A stretch of DNA of 64,000 bases from Hibiscus mutabilis. Lineage: Eukaryota > Streptophyta > Magnoliopsida > Malvales > Malvaceae. The stretch spans positions 18,429,254-18,493,253 of the forward strand of contig CM033723.1 of assembly GCA_019671005.1 (NCBI GenBank), written 5' to 3'. This document shows positions 23,751 to 33,608 of the stretch, one piece after another (within the stretch, counting starts at the first letter, position 1; each line of letters opens with the position of its first letter). The notes beneath the pieces were generated by a model that made no database searches, had not been told where the DNA came from, and saw only the letters and a program-made list of their open reading frames with translations. The position numbers were made by a program, and so were the translations under genes.

Positions 23751-24167
23751 CTCCCCCTCTAGTTCCTTTTTCAGATACTCAGGCTTAGGCGTATGTTACT
23801 TGGAGGATTTTTAGATCACCAGACCTTACCCTATTTTACTGTATGATTATTCGGACATTTGAATTTTCCTATTATTATTTTTATTTCGGACGATTTTGTA
23901 TTTGGGATATTATTGTTTATATTTGGGAGACTTAATGGTTTGTCATGCATTATCGAATTTCTTTCGAATTTTATAATAATTTTTGGAAATTTTATTAAAC
24001 GACTACGTTTTATTTAAATGATATAGTTTTGTGGTTTCGATCATTTGTAACTAAATTGTAATTTAAATTATTAAATCTAACAACCTTTCTTGAGGGATAA
24101 GTTTTCCAAACTTAACTTCCAAGATTCGACTTAAGAAATTTGGTCAAATTTAGGAGGTTACATTTAG

Positions 24168-24179
24168 TGGTATCAGAGC
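24168..24179 (+). promoter_or_regulatory. Primer binding site, initiator tRNA-Met (D)
   Basis: TGGTATCAGAGC, complementary to the 3' end of plant initiator tRNA-Met, 5 bp after the LTR end. Perfect match to the family site. Confidence 0.92.
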
Positions 24180-24374
24180 CAGGTTCAACCCTCAAACTGT
24201 GTGGCTCGAATGAATTTTTTAAACGGAAAATGATTTTGCATGCATACTAAATATTTTTGGGGCAAAACAAGAATTTCTAATAAAAATAATATTTTTAATG
24301 ATTATGTTTATTTTGAATAGAAACTCCAAGTACCGACTCTAACTTAGGATTATTTTGTTTTGTGATAGACTACT

Positions 24375-25497
24375 ATGCCACCTCGTAGGAGTACTAAATT
24401 AGCGACTGGACGTGGTCGTGGATGAGGTCGTTTTACCACTGTTGAGAGTGATGCTCTGCCTCCTGCGGATCTACCGCAAAATCTAAATGAGGTGCACAAT
24501 AATGATGGAGAGGATCAACCTGGGAATCAAACGGGAGCTCAGATACCACACCTGGTCAGCAGACGCAAAGTGTTGGTGCACATGACTCCGGGGATAGTGA
24601 GACAGTGGGCATTGATTCAGTTACAGTACAAAGAGAGTTGCTCCGATACCTCTGCCAGTCTAAAGCTGTGAGGAAACCTATTCTACCGAGTTCTTAGTTG
24701 CTGGGATGACCATGTTTGATGGCAAGTAGGGTACAAACCCGGCTGATGCGGAGTATTGGCTGAAGAAACTTTAGCATTTGTTTGTTGAGATGGAGTATCC
24801 TGCCGACAGGAAATTGAGAGTTGCTATATCATTGCTACAGGTGAAGCCCAGAACTGGTGAGAGGCTGAGGAAAAAAGTTGTTCCAAATAGTCAAATTACA
24901 TGGGAGTTTTTCAAGCAGTCATTTCAGGACCGGTATGTTGGACCTGAGTATCTGGCAAAGTGCCGAGATGACTTTATGAATCTAGAGCAGAATGATATGA
25001 GCGTTAATGACTATGAGATTGAGTTTTTGAGACTTCTCCAGTATGTTTCGGGGCTGGTTACTACAGAAAAGGAGAAGTGTGACTGGTTTCTGAGAGGGCT
25101 ACATTTTTCTATCAAGACCGGGTTTGCTTTACATCAGGATAAGGAGTATAAAAAGATCACCCAACGGGCCAGAACTGCTGAGCGGATTGAGTTAATGATG
25201 AAACAACAAGAGTCTAAGGGTAATGATCGGGCCAGGAGGTAGTCGACCGTATCAGTTCAACATAGTCAAGGGAATCAGTCGAGGAAGAGGACTAGAGATG
25301 AGTATGACCATCAGAGTTACTCCAGGGCTAGACCATTGACATCTTCTGTTCTGACTGCCAGTGTTGGATGTTTAACTAATACTCGTGGGGTGCCACAGTG
25401 TTCTTTCTGTAAGAAATGGCATCCAGGTGAGTGTAGGAGGTAGTCTGGGGCTTGTTTCCGATGCGATTCTTTTGAGCATCTTTTCAGAGATTATCCG
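24375..25497 (+). pseudogene. Element D gag, disrupted
   Basis: Capsid/nucleocapsid gene. The start chosen is the ATG at 24375 (MPPRRS, then an Arg/Gly-rich tail), broken by a TGA at about 24423 where a CGA Arg is expected. After another break (TAG at 24728) the capsid domain is well kept in the frame 24778-25242. There I see YPADRKLRVAISLL, WEFFKQSFQDRY, FMNLEQNDMSVNDYEIEF and CDWFLRGL. TAG codons at about 25240 and 25441 likely replace Gln. Two zinc-knuckle-like segments follow, CSFCKKWHPGEC (about 25399) and CFRCDSFEHLFRDYP (about 25456-25500); in the second the last Cys has become Tyr, which should abolish zinc binding. RNA packaging would fail. Confidence 0.88.
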
Positions 25498-25933
25498 GTG
25501 TCACCTTCATCTACCTATGTTCCAAGTCAGTCACAAGCATCTGTTCAGACTCCTAGTAGAGGGAGAGGTCATGGTAGGTCTGCTATTTCAGGTACTACTA
25601 GTAGGGGTAGGCCTGCTCAGAGTAGAAGATCAGCTGGTTCAGGGGCGAGACAACCTGGGTTCGTTTATGCTACTAGGAGGCATGAGGATCGAGATGAGCC
25701 AGATGTCATTGCTGGTACTTTTTCTATCCATTCTATCTCTTATTTTGCCCTATTGGATAATGGCTCTACTCATTCGTATGTTGCGAGTTCTGTATCTGAG
25801 GTCTTGAAATTCTAGTAGAGGATGTTGCTAATGCTATTACTGTGCATAGTCTGGTAGGAAATCCTGTTGTGGTATCTAGGGTGTATAAAAATTGTCCTCT
25901 TGAGATCTAAGGGGAAATCTTTCGGCTAATCTG
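25498..25933 (+). pseudogene. Element D protease region, disrupted
   Basis: A Ser/Gly/Arg-rich spacer leads to DVIAGTFSIHS and the retropepsin active site FALLDNGSTHSYVA (about 25746-25785). The motif keeps the catalytic Asp but has Asn where family members have Ile/Ser. The frame stops at about 25815 and reaches 25933 only through a frameshift (VEDVANAITVHSLVGNP is readable at 25817-25865). The end of the protease, LILGMDWFSAH, lies in the next frame at about 25961. Confidence 0.8.
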
Positions 25934-27748
25934 ATGGAATTACCGTTTGGTGAGTTTGACCTTATTCTCGGTATGGACTGGTTCTCTGCTCACCGAGTCA
26001 ATCTGGATTGTGAGAAGAAAAGAGCGACTCTGAAAATTTCTGATGACTGGGAGGTAGTTCTTTTTGGGGAACACCGTGGCTTTCTATCTAATGTAATATC
26101 GACTGTCAAAGTTGAGAAGATGATCAAGAAGGGGTACATTGCCTACCTTGCTTACATTCTTGATTCGAGACAGTCCGACTCTGGGATGGATAAGATTTGG
26201 GTTGTTAAAGACTTTCCTGATGTATTTCCAGAAGAATTGCCTGGTGTCCTACCAAAGCGTGATGAGATCGAGTTTGGCATCAAGGTCTATCCGGGTTCAG
26301 CTCCTGTGTCTGTGGTACCTTACCTAATGACACCGAAAGAGCTTAAAGAATTAAAAGTACAGTTGCAAGAACTGCTAGACAGGGGATTTATTCGACCCAG
26401 TGTTTCTCCATGGGGAGCCCCTGTTCTTTTTGTTAAGAAGAAGGATGGGACACTGCGACTGTGTATCGATTATCGGAAGCTGGACATGCTGACAATCAAG
26501 AACAAGTATCCCCTTCCTCATATTGATGGTCTCTTTGATCAGTTCCGGGGAGCTACGGTGTTCTCTAAGATAAACCTGAGATCTAGTTACTACCAACTCA
26601 ACGTTAAGGATTCTAACGTATTTAAAACAGCATTCCGAACATGTTACGGTCATTATGAGTTCCTTGTTATGCCCTTCGGGTTGACAAACGTTCCTGCCGC
26701 CTTCATGGATATGATGAATAGGGTGTTTCAACCCTATCTCGATCAGTTTGTCATGGTCTTTATAGACGATATCCAGCTTTACTCTAAATATGAGGATGAG
26801 CATGAAGAACATCTCTGGATTGTTTTACAAACTCTGAGAGAGAAACAACTGTATGCAAAATTCAGTAAGTATGAATTCTGGCTTTTAGAGGTGATGTTTT
26901 TAGGGCATATTGTTTCTGCTGAGGGTATTTGGGTTGATCCGAAGAAAATTGAGGCTATCATGAGCTGGAAACAACCCAAGAATGTTCCTGAGATACGAAG
27001 TTTCTTGGGTTTAGCCGGCTATTATCAGAGGTTTGTTGAGGGTTTCTCGATCATCGCAGCTCCGTTGACTAAACTTCTGAGAAAGAATGTTCCTTTTGTC
27101 TGGTCTGAGGATCAGCAGTCTAACTTTGAGAAGCTTAATACCGTGTTGACTGAAGCACCGATCCTGATCCAACCTGAGCCGGGAAAGGCTTACACCATCT
27201 ACAATGACTCTTCTCATACTACATTGGGATGTGTTCTAATGCAGGATGGTAAGGTAGTAGCCAATGCGTCCCGACAGCTAAGATTGCATGAGTGTAACTA
27301 CCCTACCCACGACCTAGAGCTTGCTGCTATGATCTTTGCTCTCAAGATCTGGAGACATTATCTCTATGGAGAGAATTATTATATCTTCACAGACCATAAG
27401 AGTCTGAAATATCTTCTCACTCAGAAAAAGCTGAATCTGAGATATCGACATTGGTTAGAGCTTCTTAAAGACTATGGCTGTGAAATAGAGTATCATCCAG
27501 GCAAGGCCAATGTTGTTTCCGATGCCTTGAGTCGTAATGCCATTTCAAATTTGAGAGCCCTGTTTGCTCGGATGAGTTTGTATGAGGATGGCAGTCTGTT
27601 GGCAAAACTTCGAGTTATTCCTACTCTAATTTCTGATATTCGAGCTGAGCAGCCTAGTGATCCATTCTTGATGCACCGCATAAGAGAGGTTGAAGATGGG
27701 ACATCTCAGGATTATTCGATCGATCAGGATGGTGTTTTGTGTTTTTAG
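25934..27748 (+). CDS. Element D pol: protease end, reverse transcriptase, RNase H
   Basis: Longest open frame in the window (604 codons). Residues about 1-20 hold the protease end GEFDLILGMDWFSAH. The reverse transcriptase spans about residues 105-340, with VKKKDGTLRLCIDYRKLD, FRTCYGHYEFLVMPFGLT and the polymerase box VFIDDI with both Asp. FLGLAGYYQRFVEGFS (about 355-370) follows. RNase H runs from YTIYNDSSHTTLGCVLMQDG (about 420) to EYHPGKANVVSDALSRN (about 520), keeping catalytic Asp residues. The end, SQDYSIDQDGVLCF, leads into the integrase. It is cut by a TAG next to a 1-bp loss at 27748. In a working element it is part of a gag-pol polyprotein, so the ATG at 25934 is only the first Met of the open stretch. 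Reverse transcriptase and RNase H look structurally complete, but the lost protease active site and integrase frame make it non-functional. Confidence 0.9.
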   Translation: MELPFGEFDLILGMDWFSAHRVNLDCEKKRATLKISDDWEVVLFGEHRGFLSNVISTVKVEKMIKKGYIAYLAYILDSRQSDSGMDKIWVVKDFPDVFPEELPGVLPKRDEIEFGIKVYPGSAPVSVVPYLMTPKELKELKVQLQELLDRGFIRPSVSPWGAPVLFVKKKDGTLRLCIDYRKLDMLTIKNKYPLPHIDGLFDQFRGATVFSKINLRSSYYQLNVKDSNVFKTAFRTCYGHYEFLVMPFGLTNVPAAFMDMMNRVFQPYLDQFVMVFIDDIQLYSKYEDEHEEHLWIVLQTLREKQLYAKFSKYEFWLLEVMFLGHIVSAEGIWVDPKKIEAIMSWKQPKNVPEIRSFLGLAGYYQRFVEGFSIIAAPLTKLLRKNVPFVWSEDQQSNFEKLNTVLTEAPILIQPEPGKAYTIYNDSSHTTLGCVLMQDGKVVANASRQLRLHECNYPTHDLELAAMIFALKIWRHYLYGENYYIFTDHKSLKYLLTQKKLNLRYRHWLELLKDYGCEIEYHPGKANVVSDALSRNAISNLRALFARMSLYEDGSLLAKLRVIPTLISDIRAEQPSDPFLMHRIREVEDGTSQDYSIDQDGVLCF

Positions 27749-28591
27749 GTCGGTATTGCATTCTGAGGAATTTTGGCTTGAAGCAGGTTATCCTTCGTGA
27801 AGCCCATAATAGTCCCTAATCTATGCATCCTAGTGGGGACAATATGTACAAGAATCTTCGTGAGAGATACTGGTGGAAGGGCCTAAAAAGGGATGTTGTT
27901 GGGTTTGTGTCGAAGTGTTTGACTTGTCAGAAGGTAAAAGTAGAACATCAGCTTCCGTCTGGATTATTTTAGCACATTGAGATTCCTCAGTGGAAATGGG
28001 AGCGTGTGACTATGGATTTTGTCAGTGGTCTTCCTTTGACGCCCTCAAAGAAAGACTCTATCTGGGTTATTGTTGATCGGCTGACTAAGTCTGCGCACTT
28101 CATTCCTGTTTGGGTTAACTACTCATTGAGTAGGTTAGCTAAGCTCTACATTTCGGAGATTGTCAGACTTCATGGTGTGTATTTTTCTATCATATCTGAT
28201 CGGGACCCATGGTTTACGGCGAAGTTCTGGAGGTCTCTTCATATAGATTTGGGTACTCGGTTGAACTTTAGCACTGTTTATCATCTGCAGACCGATGGCT
28301 AGTCTGAGCAGGTAATCCAGATTCTTGAGGATATGTTGAGGGGTTGTGTTGTGGATTATAGTATTTCTTACCGCTTGCAGAGTTTGCTTATAATAATAGC
28401 TACCAAGCCAGTATCAAGATGGCACCGTATAAGGCTCTGTATGGCGTAAGTGTCATACACCTATTGGTTGGATCGAGCTTAATGAGCATAGATTGTTCGG
28501 ACCGGATATTGTTCATGAGGCTAAGCAAATTGTTAGATTTATTCGGGATTGACTTAAGGCTGCTTTTGACAGATAGAAGACTTATGCCAAT
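27749..28591 (+). pseudogene. Element D integrase N-terminus and core, disrupted
   Basis: Would insert the cDNA into the genome. The HHCC zinc domain is readable: His in EAHN and in MHPS (about 27801 and 27824), and CLTC near 27920. The catalytic core has MDFVSGLPLTPSKKDSIWV (first Asp, about 28014), IISDRDPWFTAKFW (second Asp, about 28192) and a Glu in QILEDML (about 28318-28340). Stops at about 27817, 27971, 28302, 28550 and 28574 and a frameshift near 28375 destroy it. Three of these stops are TAG where the family has Gln. Confidence 0.88.
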
Positions 28592-29040
28592 TTGAGACGT
28601 CGGGATCTTGAGTTTGATGTGGGAGATGAGGTTTTCTTGAAAGTATCTCCGTGGAGGAAGATACTTCATTTCGGTCAGAAAGGCAAGCTGAGTCCCCGTT
28701 TCATCAGCCCTTATCAGATTATTCGGCGAGTTGGACCAGTTGCCTATCAGCTTGAGTTACCACTTGAGCTTAATCGTATTCATGATGTCTTCCATGTCTT
28801 TGTGTTGAGACGCTATCATGTTGATCTGTCTCACATTATTCTTGTAGAGGAGATTGAGATCCGTCCTGACTTACGTTTTGAGGAGGAGCAGTTGAGATTC
28901 TTGCTTAGGACAAGAAAGTTCTCCGGAGGAAGACCATTAAGATGGTCAAGGTCTTATGGCGTAGTCGTGGACTTGAGAGGCTACGTGGGAGCCCAAGGCC
29001 ATTGTCAAAGCTCAGTACTCGCATCTCTTTGATCCAGGTA
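28592..29040 (+). pseudogene. Element D integrase C-terminus and chromodomain
   Basis: The frame reads FDVGDEVFLKVSPWRKI, GKLSPRFISPYQIIRRVGPV (the GPY/F module) and LNRIHDVFHVFVLRRY, usual for the integrase C-terminal domain. After about 28895 the reading must shift to follow DKKVLRRKTIKMVKVLWRSR and again to ATWEPKAIVKAQYSHLF. Together these form the C-terminal chromodomain of the Del/Tekay type, a group with an altered aromatic cage, thought to steer integration into heterochromatin. Two frameshifts and a TAG (about 28909) break it. Confidence 0.88.
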
Positions 29041-29064
29041 AATTTCGAGGCTGAAATTTCTTTT

Positions 29065-29078
29065 AAGAAGGGGAGAAT
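29065..29078 (+). promoter_or_regulatory. Polypurine tract of element D
   Basis: AAGAAGGGGAGAAT directly before the 3' LTR; primes plus-strand DNA synthesis in this class of element. Confidence 0.8.
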
Positions 29079-29970
29079 TGTAATACCCCAATTTAAAAAT
29101 CCCTAAATTATTAAATCCCTAATTTTTAAACCCTAAATTTTTAGGAATTAAATCGAATTTCTTAATTGAAATTTAGTGACCAAAGTGCTAACTTTGGAAC
29201 CTTGGGTGACCTTTGTGCAATACGGGTAAAAGTTGGGCCCTTAGTGTGTAATTTACCCATTCCCTAGGGTATTTATACCCACTTATAAGCTAGAATTCCC
29301 TTAGCCCTCATTTTTGAAATCCCTAGCCACACCCTTTGCTCGAAATTCTCTAAAACCTCAGACCATTCACCTTCATTTTCCGTTGAAGCTCCAGTCAAGC
29401 CCCGGCGAGGGTCTCGCCATTGTTTGTTCATCGTTTCAAGACCGTCAGGGTGTTCGCATCTTCGTTCCGTCTAGGGTCACCCACCTTTCGTGCCGAGCCG
29501 ACGACCATAGCTCCGGGTACGACGAGGAGCTAGTTCGAGACCCCCAGCACCGTCGTACCTTCTGGCTTGGGTGTTCTATTTGGGTAAGCGTTCGTTTGGG
29601 TTCTTGTACGTTCAGTTTGAGAAGGGGTGTGCTGAGATCTTAACGATGGTTGTGGTCGGGAAAAGGTCGTGGGGCATTTGGGTGCGTTACCAAGGTGGTG
29701 GCCGCCGCCGCCAAGGGTTCCCAGAACCCTATTTGCTGGTTGTAGTTTAGTTAGAGTGGGCTAGTGATTAAGGGTGACTAAAGGGTGAGTGTGGGCTCAA
29801 CCAAAGGCTTGGAAGGCCTACTGGTGAGAGGGAGCTGAACCGAGCACAAAATCATGTGAACCGGTCCAATGACCGGAACTGGACCAGAATAATGACCGAA
29901 CCACCTAGACTGAGTGAATCGACCAACCTGACCCGTTGACCAACCTGACTCATTGACCGACCCAACCCGA

Positions 29971-30060
29971 GCTGACGTCAGCGTTGACTTTTTAGTTGAC
30001 GTCAGCGTTGACTTTTTGATGATGTCAGCGTTGACATTTTTGACCCAAGTTGACTTTACA
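29971..30060 (+). promoter_or_regulatory. Tandem TGACGTCAGCGTTGACTTTTT array (3' LTR of D)
   Basis: About three units plus a trailing GTTGACTTT; same design as at 22716-22830 but one 24-bp unit shorter, with the third TTGAC followed by ATTTT. Confidence 0.7.
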
Positions 30061-30828
30061 TTTTTTGGCGTCCTGATTCCAAATCCGCTGCCCGTTTTAC
30101 CAAATTCGAGCCTGAAAGACTATTTTGCCATCTTTAGTTAATTATAGTCTGTATTTTGAGAAATTTAGATATTGGAATCTAATTCGAATATTATTGTGTT
30201 TAGGTGACGTTGACTCGGAACCTGAGAATCTTCCTCCTCCTCCACCTATTCAACCTCCTTCTAATCAGCCTGCGAGTTCTGCACGTGAGTATGGTTTCGT
30301 TTAGTGATTAAGTTACTGTGGCATAGTAGTAGTAATAAATAATTCTGTTTTGATGACCACGTAGGCGTTGACTCTGTCCGACCGAATACTAAAGCTAAGC
30401 ATGGGAGACGTCACTCTCGACGTTGAGTTATTAGCTGCCTAAGGTGTGTCTCTTCTTGTGCTATATATCGCATGCACTCAGAATGAATTAATAAACTGGA
30501 TATACTCTTGGATTTAGAAAATATAAATCAGAGCATGTCATATCATTAGGGTTGGGATATTGTACAGAGAATTTAGTGGGTTCACCCTTTGAGCTGAATT
30601 ATGCTTCGGATCAGTGGTTCCACATTCGGGTCGTTCCACTTCGGATGGTGACGATGTAGTTAGAGTTGTTTTGGGGAACCTTACTCTTTGGACGGTGTAT
30701 GGAGATGGGTGCATGACATTACATTTTATGTCTCAGATTGTAGGCATTTGTATATTGAGATTACTGTGGGACTATGCATGTTGTTCGGATATCTGTTATG
30801 TGTTTTTATCTGCATTTTAGAGAAACAC

Positions 30829-30844
30829 TGAGCTTTATAGCTTA
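30829..30844 (+). other. Conserved LTR stem-loop, 3' LTR of D
   Basis: TGAGCT TTAT AGCTTA, unchanged relative to the 5' LTR copy. Confidence 0.7.
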
Positions 30845-31253
30845 CTCCCCCTCTAGTTCCTCTTTTAGATACTCAGGTTTAGGCGTATGGTACTTGGAGG
30901 ATTTTCATATCATTATACTTTACCCTATTTTACAGTATGATTATTCGAACATTTGAATTTTCCTATTATTATTATTTCAGACAATTTTTTATTTGGGACA
31001 TTATTGTTTATATTTTGGAGACTTAATGGTTTGTCATGCATTATCGAATTTCTTTCGAATTTTATAATAATTTTTGGAAATTTTATTAAACGGCTACGTT
31101 TTATTTAAATGATATAGTTTTGTGGTTTCGATCATTTGTAACTAAATTGTAATTTAAATTATTAAACCTAACAACCTTTCTTGAGGGACAAGTTTTCCAA
31201 ACTTAACATCCAAGATTCGACTTAAGAAATTAGGTCAAATTTAGGAGGTTACA

Positions 31254-31852
31254 TAGAGGCTTTAGCTACTGAAATTTAGAGTTTTGTAATTGTAAAAAGG
31301 GGATCGGTACGAGGTCAAGGCCGTATCGGTACGAGTTGGTCAACAAACCGTATCGATACGAACATACGTGTATCAGTACGGGAGGCCCTTTTGTTAGTTG
31401 GTCTGTATCGGTATGAGGCCTTCCTATATCGGTATACCCTATTGAAACTGTGATATTTTGTGCTGAAGTTTGGATGTCTTGCAAAATAGTCCCTGTTTGT
31501 CATGAATGCAATTAATTGAGATTGAGTGATTGTTTTGGAATGGAAATTAAGCTACAAGCATATAATTGGATTAATCAAAGGTTGCTAATCATAATTGTGA
31601 TTCATGTCCTGTAATTTGCAGTATTTACATTTTGGTCCCTTAAGTGAATTCTTGGTCTATTGTACTTTGATTTGTAATCTGATCTGAATGTATCATGATC
31701 GTTGAAGCATGTTCACATAGGACATTAATGAATTGCATCTAGACAAGATAAAAAAATAAGGCTCGGTTTAGGGTTTTAGTTCTTGTTTCTTCAGCAAACC
31801 TAATGTGGCTCTTTTAGTCCGGTTTTGCCTAGGCCGGGCTAAAGGGCTTACA
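31254..31852 (+). repeat. Solo LTR C, right part
   Basis: Continues LTR C after the insertion of D. It starts in the TATCGGTACG array (to about 31450), then TGCATCTAGACAAGATAAAA (31733-31752). The end block AGCAAACCTAATGTGGCTC...GGGCTTACA parallels the ends of the B and C' LTRs. Confidence 0.75.
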
Positions 31853-32520
31853 CCATGTGTTATATTTAATGAACACATGCGATTTTAAAAAGGCGTATCG
31901 GTACGCCTAAGGAGGGTACCGATACCCCATGCCTTACTCAAATTCCAGTAGCTAAGTTGTGTACCGGTACGCTTAGAGAAGTATCGGTACCGAAGAGGTA
32001 TCAATACACAGCCTCGTGTACCGATATGGGGTATTGGTTTAGCCCTTTTTGCGCATGAACTAGGTATTAGAACACATAGTCTGGGTATCGGTACCCAGAG
32101 GGGGCATATCGATACCCTCAAGTGGGTATTGGTACCCACTAGTCAATCTTCCGTAAATGTTGAAATTAAGTTTGAGGGGTTGATAATTTAAGGGCTATCG
32201 CGCAATGGGGTTCTAATGTGATAAAATGAATTGTAAAACCAAGAAACCAAGTTTTAGCCCTCATGGATGGGTGTATCGTGTAATTACTTAGTAAGTAAGG
32301 AATAGAGATAATCATGTTGATTGGTGTCTTGCCTTGGGGGCATATGCTTGATAGCTTGGCTTGTTGCTACTTACCTCTTGGTGAGGTGTATGAATTCTCG
32401 GGGAGCATATATTATCTCATGATTGTAGTAAAGGAATTCGGATATCATAGAGTTAGTAATACAATACTTATATACGGGGATGCGTACTTAAGGTTGTGTG
32501 GACAAGTACATTCAATGTAC

Positions 32521-32955
32521 CAACGGGCTGAGTGATCTGTGTATGATTAGAAATCTATCCATGGGTATGGTGATCCAGATAAGGTAATAAACTTGATTGG
32601 CTGAGTGACCTCGAGTAACATGGTTGGCTGAGTGACCTCAGGTAAAGACTACTTGTGGCTAATGTGATCCAAGTATATCCAGGATGTATATGTGGCTATG
32701 GTGACCGGATACAGTCCATTTAACTCGATGGCTGTGTAAACATGGGTAACCCGATGGCTATGTAAGCACGAGTAAAGTAGGGCCTCATTGGCCATTATAT
32801 AGAACATGTATGGATGTATTTAGGTATGTTGTGGGGATGCTATAGATGATAGCTTATGTACCCGATGGCTGAGTGATCTGGGTACGGTATATTAACTCGA
32901 TGGGCTAAGTGAGCTCGAGTAACTCTATAGGCTATGTGACCTCGAATATGACAAA
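32521..32955 (+). repeat. Degenerate GGCTGAGTGACCTCGAGTAA array in LTR G
   Basis: Around ten units of variable spacing share GATGGCT(G/A)(A/T)GTGA(C/T)C and a following CGAGTAA or GGGTA. Clear copies lie near 32525, 32598, 32626, 32657, 32692, 32728, 32755, 32865, 32911 and 32930. Confidence 0.7.
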
Positions 32956-33146
32956 GCTTTGTGAAAACATGTAAGACATGTTGTAAACTTAATGATGCCT
33001 TGAGTTAGGTGATCTAAGAACTCTATCTTGTGTAGGCTAGGTGAAAGCTCATAGATAGTAAAGTCTTATCGATGCTCTCAAGACTATATTATCTTGCATG
33101 CTTATTTTATGATAATCACAAATTGTGGTAGAGTAGAAATGTACTA

Positions 33147-33165
33147 CTGAGCTTTGTTAGCTCAG
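33147..33165 (+). other. Conserved LTR stem-loop, LTR G
   Basis: CTGAGCT TTGTT AGCTCAG: perfect 7-bp stem, five-base loop, followed by CGTGCG. Confidence 0.75.
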
Positions 33166-33550
33166 CGTGCGAATGTGTTTTTTTTTTGTGCGTAGGTTGA
33201 CAGGTCACCCCTCTTTGGAAGAGCACAACGACGAGGATTTCCAGCATCGCGCTCGCTTTAGAGTACAATACTTGTTATTTTTATTTGGGCTAATGTATTC
33301 GTAGGACCTTACCATTGTTGAGTATGTAATTCTATTTGAAATATTATTTTGGTATTCAGTATTTTAAACTTTAAACTCATGCTTTGTAAACTTAATTGAT
33401 ATACTACTTAACTTCATGGATTTATGGGGGTTTAATGTTTATAAATGTTTGCTAAACTTGTTATTTTAAATGGAAATTTTGATGGATTTATTTTGTGTGA
33501 CCCGAATGTAGCACTTTGGATCCAGATCTGAATTGGGGTGTTACATTTAG

Positions 33551-33562
33551 TGGTATAAGAGC
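33551..33562 (+). promoter_or_regulatory. Primer binding site of element G, mutated
   Basis: TGGTATAAGAGC, one base from the tRNA-Met site TGGTATCAGAGC, 5 bp after the LTR G end. The interior of G is cut by C' at 33609. Confidence 0.75.
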
Positions 33563-33608
33563 TTAGGTTCAGCCGGTTCTAGGAAACCCTAGGGTGGTAT
33601 AGAGGTCG

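Larger units (their letters stand above)
21788..24162 (+). repeat. 5' LTR of element D
   Basis: 2375 bp, TGTAATACCC...GGTTACA. A TATAAGC box lies at about 22014. A GC-rich leader-like part spans 22130-22530, a W-box/TGACG array 22716-22830, and the conserved stem-loop 23735-23750. Compared with the 3' LTR it has one extra array unit, about 45 bp more in the GC-rich part and about 160 bp more near 23230-23395. The 62-81-codon frames inside it are not genes. Confidence 0.92.
21788..31253 (+). mobile_element. Element D: complete but inactive Del/Tekay-type chromovirus
   Basis: 9.47-kb Ty3/gypsy retrotransposon with LTRs 21788-24162 and 29079-31253, a tRNA-Met primer site and a polypurine tract. 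Gag, protease, reverse transcriptase, RNase H, integrase and chromodomain come in the gypsy order. Flanking pentamers TATAG and TAGAG agree at four of five positions. Multiple stops and frameshifts (near 24425, 25240, 25441, 25815, 27748, 27963, 28302, 28550 and 28915) rule out an intact polyprotein. It sits inside the TATCGGTACG array of LTR C. Confidence 0.92.
29079..31253 (+). repeat. 3' LTR of element D
   Basis: 2175 bp, TGTAATACCCC...GGTTACA. TATAAGC at about 29284. W-box/TGACG array 29971-30060 with one unit fewer than the 5' LTR. Stem-loop at 30829-30844, identical to that of the 5' LTR. Confidence 0.92.
31853..33545 (+). repeat. LTR G, right part
   Basis: Carries TATCGGTACG-type units (31890-32140), a tandem block of GGCTGAGTGACC-like units (32521-32955) and the best formed stem-loop (33147-33165). 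It ends GGGGTGTTACA. A primer site follows, so this is the 5' LTR of its element. Confidence 0.7.

Noticed and set aside
24168..24179. tRNA gene fragments at TGGTATCAGAGC sites
   Set aside because: Only the 12-base tRNA complement next to LTR ends; these are primer binding sites.
25385..25807. 140-codon + frame overlapping gag/protease of element D
   Set aside because: It is the alternative frame of the zinc-knuckle and protease segment; Leu/Val-rich shadow with no family features.
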